64,000 nucleotides of DNA from Anticarsia gemmatalis. Lineage: Eukaryota > Arthropoda > Insecta > Lepidoptera > Erebidae. A program made the position numbers and the translations under genes. Below the pieces are notes generated by a model. It ran no database searches, had not been told where the DNA came from, and saw nothing but the letters and a program-made list of their open reading frames with translations. The stretch covers positions 10,620,001-10,684,000 of the forward strand of contig NC_134760.1 in NCBI RefSeq assembly GCF_050436995.1, read 5' to 3'. This document shows, piece after piece, positions 1 through 9,086 of this stretch; position 1 is the stretch's first letter, and each line of letters begins with the position of its first letter.

Positions 1-260
1 AGATTAACATACAAGTGTTCGTCAGTTATGAAACTTGCCTCCACACTCGCGGTAATAGTTTATTCTCTGAATAACTAACTACTCAATTCATGAGGGGCTG
101 TGTTACGTTGAGACTAATATTACGACTTGACAGGACATTTTGAGACAAGTTTATTAAGTATGTCTATGGGCTTTAGGGAATCAATTAATTAACTCATGTT
201 AAAATGTATTGAATAAGAGAATGTATGAATTTGGATAAAACAAAATGTATGAGCAGGAAT

Positions 261-500
261 GCGATTTTCTACCACTTTCTGCTATTAACAACCGGCTAGC
301 CATCGACTCTATACAACTATCAACGATTGTATAAAAAAATCATTATGCGATGCGCTACGCTCGAAACTATGGAGTAACATGTTTGACATCTAAAATGTAG
401 TCCAAATATAGTTTCTACGGCGCCTGCTAGAGGCACTGATAAGATTTTTATACGAAATTGATTGAGCCGATTGTCGATAGTCGATAATGGTGGAAATGTT
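261..500 (-). mobile_element. CGATAG-type TIR MITE, reverse copy
   Basis: This is a diverged copy of a family seen at 1480, 28345, 37618, 42171, 57180 and 60108. The core found here (TTTGACATCTAAAATGTAG, then GGCGCCTGCTAGAGGCACTGA) is the reverse complement of the core at 1480-1650. The end near 470-495 carries GTCGATAGTCGATAATGGTGG, matching the inverted terminus. Borders are approximate and no target duplication could be fixed. Confidence 0.6.
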
Positions 501-842
501 AAATGTTTTACTCTCGATACTTTATTGTACAAATTGTAGAAAATGTACCGTGAGCTATAGAGCTGAAAGGTTTAAAACTAAACTAATGTCAATGAAACCT
601 CACTTACCTTAAGTTTGTGCATGTAACGTGCACCCAAAAACAAATGGCGTTAACCATGGCGTCTTTTGTAGAATGTGGTGCAAATATTATGTCGTCCTCT
701 CCAGACAGGGCTGCATTTATATAAATGTCAGTACTAGAGTCCGTTAGGGCACATGCAATTTGTGATTGTTTGACTTGTTATGTTTTTACGTTTTGTCTTT
801 ATAAGTTCTTGAAGAAACGCATGGATTTAAGATTAGCTTCTC

Positions 843-1045
843 TTCCGTAGCGTAGTGATTAAGGTGGTCGCTGTGGGTCTAATACTACCCTAACATAGTC
901 GGGGTTCGGGTTCTATCCCACATGGAATAAATACTTCGTGTAGCCAATGTGTCAGTGTCGTCATAATCAGTGTTAAGTTGAAAATTAAGAAAATTGTTGA
1001 TAAAATCTATTCACTACTCTTGATCTCCAATTAGATTGATTTTGA
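843..1045 (+). mobile_element. tRNA-like SINE
   Basis: The head has a Pol III A-box-like stretch (TAGCGTAGTGATTAAGG) and, about 50 bp later, a B-box-like GGTTCTATCCC near 909-920. The tail runs into TTAGATTGATTTTGATTTAAG. A related element lies in reverse at about 49805-50025. The tail similarity and box spacing fit a lepidopteran SINE. Folding is too poor for a working tRNA. Confidence 0.55.
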
Positions 1046-1150
1046 TTTAAGAATCCCTAGTTCCTTCAAAATCTGCGATCCTGGGATTTGAACTGAGCTT
1101 GTCTCTACATACATATCAGCAAACTATCATTAACGCCAATAATATTTCAG

Positions 1151-2811
1151 GTCCCAATGCTCTACGGTGCGGTAGTAGAAGGTATTGCCACGTGCCTCTG
1201 CCGTCTGGCCTCCAAGTCTCTGGGCGACCTGAACCCTCGCTTCGCCACAGCCATCGACTCTTTCATCGGAACATCCCTCGTTGTCGCCGGTAAGACTCCA
1301 ATCTTTATAAATTCTACTCACAGTTTTACTGTTTTGACTTTATCACACTCACTCACATTTAAAACCATTGATACACTTGTGAATTTGTCATTTTTGGCCT
1401 ACCCCTGAACAAAATGACTGCCACTTCAATCATACACATTGACACACGACGTCCACATAAATACAATTGTTACTTATCAGTAGCTCGATTCTCTACTACT
1501 ATCGACTCCCGACGACCTGTCGTCGAGAAATTTTGTATGAAAATCTGATCAGCGCCTCTGACGGGTGTCGTAGGAAATATTTTGGCAGTACATTCTAAAT
1601 ATCAAAATTTCGATACTCGACAGTACCGACTGTACAGAATCGCGCTACAGTTCAAAGTCCTAAACACTTGCCTTTAACATGGCTAAAAATATCAAAGATT
1701 TTGAGTTAGATGTATTAAAAGAAATATCTGAAATAGCTTTGAGATAAAAACATTATTTGTCCTTAATGTAGACTTTAATTCTTTGCTTTGCTTTATTAAT
1801 TTGATAAAATACATTCTTATCCGACCAGTCAAGAATCTCAATCCGAATGTTTAACATATTAGGTTGCGGAAAAAGTCTTTTCGCATTATAGTATGTATGA
1901 ACTTGTATTAAAATCTTTTCTCTACACAAAAAAGCTCGATATTTGGGTACCTCACGAGCTCACTGAAAGAAACCTAATGAACCGTGTACTCATTTGTGAT
2001 TCTTGAAGCCAAAGTGATTTTATTACAAGTTCATACATACTATAATGCGAAAAGACTTTTTTCCCGACCTAATATATCCCGCTTCATAATCACGTACATA
2101 TTTTCACGCACCGCTATGAATGTTCCAGGGGTCCTCACTAGGCACACGGTATTCGTCTACCGTTATCAGGACAATAGTGCCAATGCGGACCTAAGCGTCT
2201 CAGTCTTTTGCAAAGTACATTTAGGAAAAGGTACATAATTACTATAAATGTCCACTAACTTTATTATCATTGTTCACTTTAAGGCGCATGGTACATTCAC
2301 GATCATTTCACATGTCATTTGCATTTTCACTGTACATCTCACTTTTCATATCATGGTCTTCTGTATTCTGTGTCTTTGTAGGTTGATGTTAGTTTGATGT
2401 AAAATTAGAAAGCTTTAGAAATTGGCATATATATAAAATTTTTACAGCATAAAGTAATAAATAAAAAATAGCTTATCAGATCATAAATCAATAAAATTTA
2501 TTACATAAATAATTCTTCTGGTCCAAATATGCTTAAAATTCTGGTCTACTCAACCAAAATATACAAAAAAAATATCTCTCTTTACAGCATTCGACTACTC
2601 CGGAGGCTACTTCAACCCAGTTCTGGCGACGTCCTTGAAGGCTGGCTGCGAAGGCCACACCCTCATGGAGCACGCTGTGGTCTATTGGATTGGAGCCTGC
2701 GCCGGGTCCATCCTCTCGGTCTACTTGTACAAGCTGCCAGTCATCCAGAAATACGTGAGAGGAACCGCCGTCGCGAATGGTGACAGCATTTGGGCAGAAA
2801 AAGAAGACTAG
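1151..2811 (+). CDS. Aquaporin-11/12-like channel, last two coding exons
   Basis: This is the 3' end of a membrane channel of the unorthodox aquaporin-11/12 type; earlier exons lie left of the window. Exon 1151-1289 follows the acceptor AATATTTCAG, encodes VPMLYGAVVEGIATCLCRLA and onward, and ends at a GTAAGA donor. Exon 2588-2811 follows TTTACAG and joins in phase (G|CA), giving AFDYSGGYFNPVLATSLKAG, then VYWIGACAGSILSVYLY as the last membrane segment, and a short hydrophilic tail ending WAEKED. The second pore box reads NPV instead of NPA, as is common in this subfamily. The FDYSGGYFNP and GHT..EH..VYW blocks resemble the same region of AQP11/12 proteins. The first NPA-type box must be in a missing exon. 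Substrate (water, glycerol or other) cannot be told from this fragment. The intron carries two MITEs. Confidence 0.88.
1480..1650 (+). mobile_element. CGATAG-type TIR MITE in aquaporin intron
   Basis: It begins GTAGCTCGATTCTCTACTAC and ends with the inverted, slightly diverged CAGAATCGCGCTACAG. The core reads GCGCCTCTGACGGGTGTCG. It is the best reference copy for the family. No coding capacity. Confidence 0.72.
1859..2072. mobile_element. Mariner-type MITE, 214 bp
   Basis: Terminal inverted repeats of about 50 bp start TTAGGTTGCGGAAAAAGTC and end CCCGACCTAA, flanked by TA on both sides (1857-1858, 2073-2074), as expected of Tc1/mariner insertion. The copy at 61178-61391 is also 214 bp, with the interior in the opposite orientation. 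The short open frame across it is not a transposase. Confidence 0.85.
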
Positions 2812-3791
2812 AGAAATAACTTCTAGAAGAACATATTGGGGGTTTATGCTGGGATGATTTAAAAGATATCTCGCTTTAATAATGCTCAATTTTCTACTAA
2901 TTGATGGTTAATAGAAGGTTCAAAGTGATTCTTGTATGTGTGAAATCTTATTACGTGGTTGGATGTCGAATGCAGCTGAGATTCCAATGCTTTTAAGAAC
3001 ATTCTCGTATTCCTTCGAATCAGTATTTAAAAATAATTCCACGTCCATTTCTATTAATTCAATTTTCTATTCAATAGTTTCAAAGTGTTAAGAATTAATG
3101 AATTGAAGGAATAACTAATTTTCAAAGTTTCCAACAGCCTGAGCTTGAAAGGTGAACTAACAAGAAACTTTCAGAGGAAATTTTCTTTGAAATTTTAATG
3201 GCCGATGTCACCAGCGTTTCCCCCTTTCCATTATTTAAGGCCATGTGTATGTCCAAACTGTTCACAATGTGGATAGGTTTTTTTTTACTACGTTAACGTA
3301 AAATCTATGATTTACCCTGTAAATCCTATGAAGTGATACCCGTGATTCTAGTCAATTTTCTTTAAGATCATTTCTAGAAGATTTCTCTACGAGAGATATT
3401 TTGTTGTATTTAAGCTTCATCTTCTGATTACTTTAGATCTTGTTTTTGTTAACCTGGGGTAAGATTATAGTCTATAATTTAATAACTTGAATGCTTCATG
3501 AAAAAAAAACAATATATTTTCCAAGAACTCCTGACTCAAACATAATTTTATATTCACATAGCTCCTAAAGCAAGCGGTTTCACTAAGTGCATTCTTTTTT
3601 ATCATCATCTTTGAAAGCAAGTCGTTAAAAAATCGTGTTTTCAGAAGATGAACAAATTGTTGACCACCATTCGTACAAAGCTTCGTTCAAAATGTTACGA
3701 AGTGATAGATTTTATATTTTTTCTATCCAACGTGTTTGACGTAATTGTCCCAAAAATATAATAAGTGCTACGTACTCCCGTTGTAAATAAA
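2812..3791 (+). other. Probable 3' UTR of the aquaporin
   Basis: No open frame is found between the aquaporin stop and an AATAAA at 3786-3791, which would give a 3' UTR of about 1 kb. An earlier cleavage site cannot be excluded. Confidence 0.35.
3786..3791 (+). terminator. Candidate polyadenylation signal
   Basis: AATAAA within TGTAAATAAATGTTTATTTATTG. It is the clearest signal downstream of the aquaporin stop. Because the surrounding sequence is partly self-complementary (TTTATT follows), it could serve either strand. Confidence 0.35.
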
Positions 3792-5726
3792 TGTTTATTT
3801 ATTGATACAATTGTTTTATTTATTTAAACCCAGTAACCCATAATTATTCGTATTAAATCATTTGCCCATCAAAAAAGTCATTCTTACCAAGCTCATCACA
3901 AAAGCTATTTTGTACTTACGTGAAAATATTGCATCGATTGGACGCTAGAAGCCTGATCGGCTTGCAGAAGACGCGCTCTAAGCCAGCGTAGAAGCTCATT
4001 TATTTTTATTGAAAAAATATATCACAATCTTATGTCGCAGGGAAATTAATAGGCTTACAAATTCTGGACATTACGTACTGCTAGAATACGAAGTTTACGA
4101 ATTTATATTATTTTTTCATTACGATATTTTTATTTCTAGTGAAAATGAAATAAATGGAACAGAATCACCAGTGTCGCCTCTCATGCCATTGCACTGGGAA
4201 GGTCGCGATTTTAATGATGAATGGTCAACAGGGTTTTTCACTATAAATATGTTTAGATTCCATATCACAAATTTACCATATTTATAAATACTGTAATCTC
4301 CTAGCTGTTTTCGGTTATAACTACCACTTCAAATTCAATGTAGAACTTGTAAAGTTCAATTATTGTTATTGGTAAAAATATTGCTTAAAACAAAAGTTTT
4401 AGTTATAAAGACAATAATATACTTATCAGTTACATTATATCTGCTTACATAATTGCCTATAGTCTTTTACTAAGTATAATATTAATATATAGTCGCGAGT
4501 ACAAGTATTCAGTATACGTAAGCTATGATTTATGTCGTCGAGTCTCCTCAGGCGAAACGCGAGCGCCTCCTGGGGGCGCCGACGTAGCTAATACGATGTA
4601 ATCCGATGCTGTCTTGACTGCGTTTATAGATTTGTATGTAGGTAGTATTACCTACTTGTAAAATTATTGCTTAAGTTTTTATTTAAGTTATGAGCAAGAT
4701 ATTATATTATAAAAGTACAGTTCGTTTTACATAAATTTCGACATTTCCGTTTAGATTCCTGACGATTTTAATTAATTTTGTTGGAAAAAAATTTGTGTCC
4801 TTTATATTGACACCGACTAAAACTTTAGATTGGCACTTTGTAGATCATTCTATAGTGAACACAGTTGATTAAAAATTGCAAGATGATCATTGTTAACGCT
4901 TACCGAAACTAATTTCCTATGTCTTATAGTTGGCGTCTCCGTCCAGACAAATTAAAAACACCCTGTACTAATAACAAAATAAAAAAACACACCCATCTTT
5001 ACAATACAACAGAACTGTCCATTTCTCATTAAAAATAACCAACACAACCAGCGAATACACAGCGCAACTTGTTTTAATTTTTCCACAATTATTATTGTTC
5101 GAAAGCAAAAACTTGCTGAGTGAAAATTGAATTTTCTGAGAACGCTGAGAGACTGGTAACTTTTAATTAACCCTCAAGATCAGAACGAGACTAAATGAAG
5201 TGAAATCTTCATTAAGATCTGAAATGAATTCAGATCGGCTTACATTTTTGTTCAATAAAGTTAATCATTTCATCCCCTTTCTCATCCCCTTTTAGTATCT
5301 GCTTCATTTGTTGACTTTTTAATAAGAAAATTAATGAACGCCTTTGGATATTATGTTTTAATTAGCACGGTGTTATAATTATGACTTAAGACATAATTTT
5401 TTGTACATAAACATACTTGAGCAAGGCACATTCAGTCTTCAATCTATTAATGTCATTTGCATCGTTATTTGTGGTGACATGTACTTACAAATATGATTGT
5501 GTAACTTAACTGTATTCATATTATTACATTAACAAAAAATGGTACCCAACTTTTAATGTGTCTACAAGCACAAGGACGCATAACTCAAACACTTCTAAGC
5601 GGTCACCCGTTTAACAAAAGTCAGCGTTTAAGATTCCTTAACCTACAAATCACGAAACAAGCGATGGGCGCAACAGTCACAGTGCTCCATACACAACTAC
5701 GTTTAAAATCACCTCTATAAAACCAA
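3792..5726. other. Intergenic, no gene seen
   Basis: AT-rich sequence between two convergent genes. Its only notable feature is a short CpG-rich patch at about 4536-4590 (GCGAAACGCGAGCGCCTCCT and following). Open frames here are short and lack coding character. Confidence 0.5.
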
Positions 5727-7016
5727 TTAACGTCCAGCATACATCCCAGAAGTGACCATAGGTCCTCTAACAACTTGTCTAACCCTCGCCGTATCAGGCA
5801 TTCCTCGCCACATCTTAAGCCACAACGGTATCATGTTGCCTAACACCACGTGAAGGCCCTTCTCAACATTACTCATAGCTTGATCGATCCTCGCTGTTGG
5901 TGCGAAACGGTAGTCCATGTCTATAATGTATTCACTACTGATTCGTCTGTAGCGCGGCGTTCTGGAAAAATGTTATACTAGTAATAAAAAATAATGCTCT
6001 TTATTTGTGTTTAGTCGCCTGACATGTCCTAAAGGTTGTCTAATTATGGAAAATCACAGTCTTGCTTTATCAGTTTGATATATCGACATTCTTGTTATAG
6101 TTGCGGTCGTAAGCTTACGGTTCTTGCTAGTTCAAAAATTTACCTTATAGCGTTACACGTAGTTCAAGTGAAAAGTATCAGTGAAGCTGGATGTCGTGAC
6201 CAGCTACGGAGCCTTATTTGGCTGTGAAATAATTTACAAACACACATAAGATCATGGTCTCCACGAAGGTGTAGGCACTAGGCAGAGGTCTACGAAATAC
6301 AGCTACATTTCAACAAGAACAATATTAGTCCCCGTGTGATAGGGAGCGAGATTTCATGATCCGCAGACGGCCTATCGACCGCGCAACAACTCCAAAACGT
6401 TAGGAAATATAGTATCAAAAAATATTTTGCATTTTGCAATTATCGCATTTAAGACATTGTTATAAGATGGACCTGGTAGGTTCATTGACTTACGTTCTTT
6501 GACGAAGCTCAGGAGTGAGAAGAACCTTATGTTTTACAGGTTTTCTTGCATACTTTTGACGGTACTTTATTGATTTGACGATTTTCCTTAAGTACGTGTC
6601 GTTTGAAGGTATTGATAACAAAATAAATGGTTTGGACACTTGAGTCTCTGTTGGTCTCACTGTTTCTACTGTGTTTAAATGAATTACTGAAATTTAAAAT
6701 GTTGGATTACGGCAAACGATCTTTAAATTAATACTTATCAAACATTTAAATTCAGACTTGTAATAAACTCTAACCCTCTTATTCATAAACACACTATAAG
6801 CCTATTTTAGTTAAAAAGCTGCTATAATATTTTTTCTCTTTTTCATTTCGCTAAGGAGTGAAAGAAACAAAACACTTTATAAGCCTTTCATATTTTCATA
6901 TATTTTTATGAATAAGGCGGAAAAAATAAGTATCACTCACCAAACAATAAATATAAAACTATAGTTATGTTTGGGATCACTGTTATTATCCTCCTTGACA
7001 TAAGCAGAATGAACAT
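5727..7016 (-). CDS. Small secreted basic protein, three exons, unknown family
   Basis: I assembled a 167-residue protein from three exons: 6941-7016 (donor GTGAGT), 6494-6686 (acceptor AAATTTCAG, donor GTAAGT) and 5727-5961 (acceptor CATTTTTCCAG). The junctions match in phase: G|TA (phase 1) and AC|A (phase 2). Exon 1 encodes an N-terminal hydrophobic run (ITIVLYLLFVI, residues 17-27) that looks like a signal peptide or anchor; Met6 is a possible alternative start. The next part is Thr/Ser-rich, followed by a strongly basic patch (residues 59-79) and a C-terminal domain with IPLWLKMWRGMP and a tail ending SGMYAGR. There are almost no cysteines. A TATAAA on the minus strand at 7050-7045 sits just upstream of the first ATG. 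I do not recognise the family. The three-exon structure with good splice sites makes chance unlikely. Confidence 0.75.
6240..6375 (-). repeat. SINE body fragment
   Basis: The reverse strand carries CTCTGCCTAGTGCCTACACC and CACACGGGGACTAATATTG, a degraded form of the SINE body seen complete at 13612-13831 and 34926-35235. It lies inside the second intron of the small secreted-protein gene. Borders are approximate. Confidence 0.4.
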
Positions 7017-7929
7017 CTTATTTAATTAAATTGTCTTAAAAGATTTTATATTTTTGCAAAATAAGCACGCATGTAAAAACATATTTGTGTCAAGAATATT
7101 GTGTTTTTAGTTTATTTATTTTATTGACGCGTACATAACACTCATAAAAATACAAACTTATCGCAGAACAAGTTAATTTAGCATTATTTTAGCTTGATGT
7201 TTCCACTTTTATTTTGCAGAATAACATAAATACAATATACATAGGATGGGGAATAATATAATTATTAAATGTGTTCCAGGCTTCTGGGGCCAACCGCGTG
7301 GCGTGCGACTTGCGGTTCTAAGCGCAAGCAGTCATCCCGTCGCACGTCACACGCGGAACAGGCAGGCACTCGTGGGGTTTTAGTGGTGTATGCCCGCCCT
7401 TCTGGCAGGAGAGTCCCACATAACCCTGTGCTCCACCCAGGGCACAGGGTATGCGTAACGCATTTCCCCAAGAAAAAAAAATGGCATCTGGGGCCAAGAA
7501 TGTTGTCTATCCGGTGGATCAGACCGAAATTTTTTAAGACTTAAATGTCTTATTTCGAAATATTGGACTTAAAATTTACGCTTTACGGATTTTGTAGCAA
7601 AATAAATCTAAACATCGAGCAATCTAGGCATTAAACTTTTAAATTGAGAGATGTCAGACCTATATTTCTTTACCAAGACATAATATAGCTTCCCTATTAT
7701 CGTAAAGGACCTGTGACTACTCGTCCTTAAATATCTTATTAGACTTGATCTTAGTACCTATAGCATGTAATAAAACACAAAACGTTATAAGTATAATTAT
7801 TAACGTGTAACTTTAAATATTAACAAATCCAGCATAGTAAGTACATCCAGGAATTTTCGGTATAACACCAATAACTTAAAGTAAAATTTGAGTCTTTAAA
7901 CATCGTCTTTTTTAAAATATTTCAAACAG
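7017..7929. other. Intergenic between two minus-strand genes
   Basis: This is the promoter side of the three-exon gene and the 3' side of the two-exon gene. It contains a TATAAA at 7050-7045 (minus strand) and a GC-rich retroelement tail (7294-7482). Otherwise AT-rich without a coding frame. Confidence 0.5.
7294..7482 (+). mobile_element. 5'-truncated LINE-type retroelement tail with target duplication
   Basis: A GC-rich block of about 190 bp in AT-rich surroundings ends in a run of nine A. It is flanked by 15-bp repeats with one mismatch, GGCTTCTGGGGCCAA (7279-7293) and GGCATCTGGGGCCAA (7483-7497). The poly(A) end plus duplication suggests target-primed insertion of a non-LTR element 3' end. 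Family not identified. The open frames across it on both strands are shadows of its high GC. Confidence 0.55.
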
Positions 7930-8686
7930 TTATAGAGGTATCGTTATAGGCTGATCATCAGTTACGATAGTATTCTTCATATCTCCATAATTCATATTAA
8001 CTGAATCCCCAACAAGCGAATTGTTAGAACTTCTAATTTCAATACTTTCAGGTTTCATGACAAATATATTACTAGGCTTAATTTCCTCATCATTTGGCCT
8101 CACCCAACGAGAATTGTGAAATACTTTTCTTTTATTATTGCTGAAGATATAATATCTTTTGGTATTTTTGATGTTCCGCCATGATGTGCCTAGGATTCGT
8201 TTGTCTAATTTAACTGGTTCTAAATTGGCAGGGAGAATTGTTTGTGAATGTATTGCAATTTTTTCTGGTAGATCGTCGTGGCGCTCGAATTTGGAGTTTA
8301 ATATTTCTATTGACGATTCACAGTGTGTTAAGTAAACTGGAAATAAAATTACGTTTTGTACTTTATGCTTATTAGAAGACAAACCCTATTTTTATATGAG
8401 TTTAAACGATATTTCAGGGGTAGTTATTTGACGTACTTATGTTAAAGAGTCGGGTACATTATCCAATTTCTAATGTCACAGCAAGTGTATGATGAAACGA
8501 CTCTTGAAATTCTGGATTGAATGAATGAATTGATGAATTCATCATCATTATATTTTATTACAGGAATTCAAATATTGCAAATGTTTTATTTTCCTTACAT
8601 AAAGAATTTAAACAACAGACAAACGTGCACTTACCTATTAATATTATTATAGCACATTCTTTAAAACGAGCATTTAATCCATCCAT
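7930..8686 (-). CDS. Small secreted protein, two exons, possible peptide precursor
   Basis: Exon 1 (8635-8686) starts at ATG and ends at a GTAAGTG donor. Exon 2 (7930-8336) follows the acceptor TTTTATTTCCAG. They join in phase 1 (G|TT) to give a 152-residue protein. Residues 11-23 (CAIIILIVYLTHC) form the core of a clear signal peptide after a short polar start, with cleavage likely near residue 23-26. The mature part is hydrophilic and Asn/Ser/Lys-rich, with dibasic sites at 63-64 (KR), 77-78 (KR) and 86-88 (KRK). It has no further hydrophobic segment and essentially no cysteines after the signal. The dibasic sites would allow processing into peptides, but no known neuropeptide motif or amidation Gly-Lys-Arg is visible. 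I do not recognise the family. Upstream ATGs in frame exist, but starting there would bury the signal peptide. Confidence 0.72.
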
Positions 8687-9086
8687 ATTTGATGTAAATA
8701 TTTTTTTTTTCACGACATCTAGTAATCTACATGAAGCAACGTTCACAAAAATATTAAATCTACATACCTACATATATTTTTATTGTACCTATAACATTTT
8801 ATGTCAGATATATTGAAAGAACTCCAGTGCATTTTTGCTACACTGCGTATGCATTTCAATACCATTAAACAACAAGAACACGTGCAATTTTTATGTTCTT
8901 CAAAAAATAAATATGATACACGCCAAAAACATGTCGAAACATATTTACACAAACAGATGGATTTTCATAACTACATTAATTAAACTATTATAATTTCACC
9001 CCTACACGATGTCTGCAACATTCTAAATCCAACAAGACTTCACTGTGAATTTAACACGACTACGATTCCAATATATATTCAGTTAC
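8687..9086. other. Spacer between receptor and small secreted-protein gene
   Basis: About 400 AT-rich bases. It must contain the 3' UTR of the receptor and the promoter of the two-exon gene, both on the minus strand. TTTATT near 8778 gives an AATAAA on the minus strand, usable as a receptor poly(A) signal. No clear TATA/initiator pair was found. Confidence 0.4.

Larger units (their letters stand above)
1..1150. other. Left edge: no coding exon supported
   Basis: The aquaporin exon at 1151 opens with an acceptor, so this stretch should be intron or hold an earlier exon of that gene. I could not support one. It contains a MITE copy (261-500) and a tRNA-like SINE (843-1045). The rest is AT-rich with short, stop-broken frames. 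Confidence 0.5.

Noticed and set aside
1099..1321. Several frames around the first aquaporin exon, on both strands
   Set aside because: Only the frame with the splice sites continues into the aquaporin C-terminus. The others are shadows of its GC-rich exon.
1984..2238. Plus-strand frame similar to ones near 57133 and 57391
   Set aside because: Sequence of the mariner-type MITE, not a transposase.
2533..2889. 118-codon minus-strand and 84-codon plus-strand frames over the last aquaporin exon
   Set aside because: Alternate-frame readings of the aquaporin exon and adjacent UTR.
7265..7544. Two overlapping frames on opposite strands
   Set aside because: They fall in the GC-rich retroelement tail, which lacks stops through composition.
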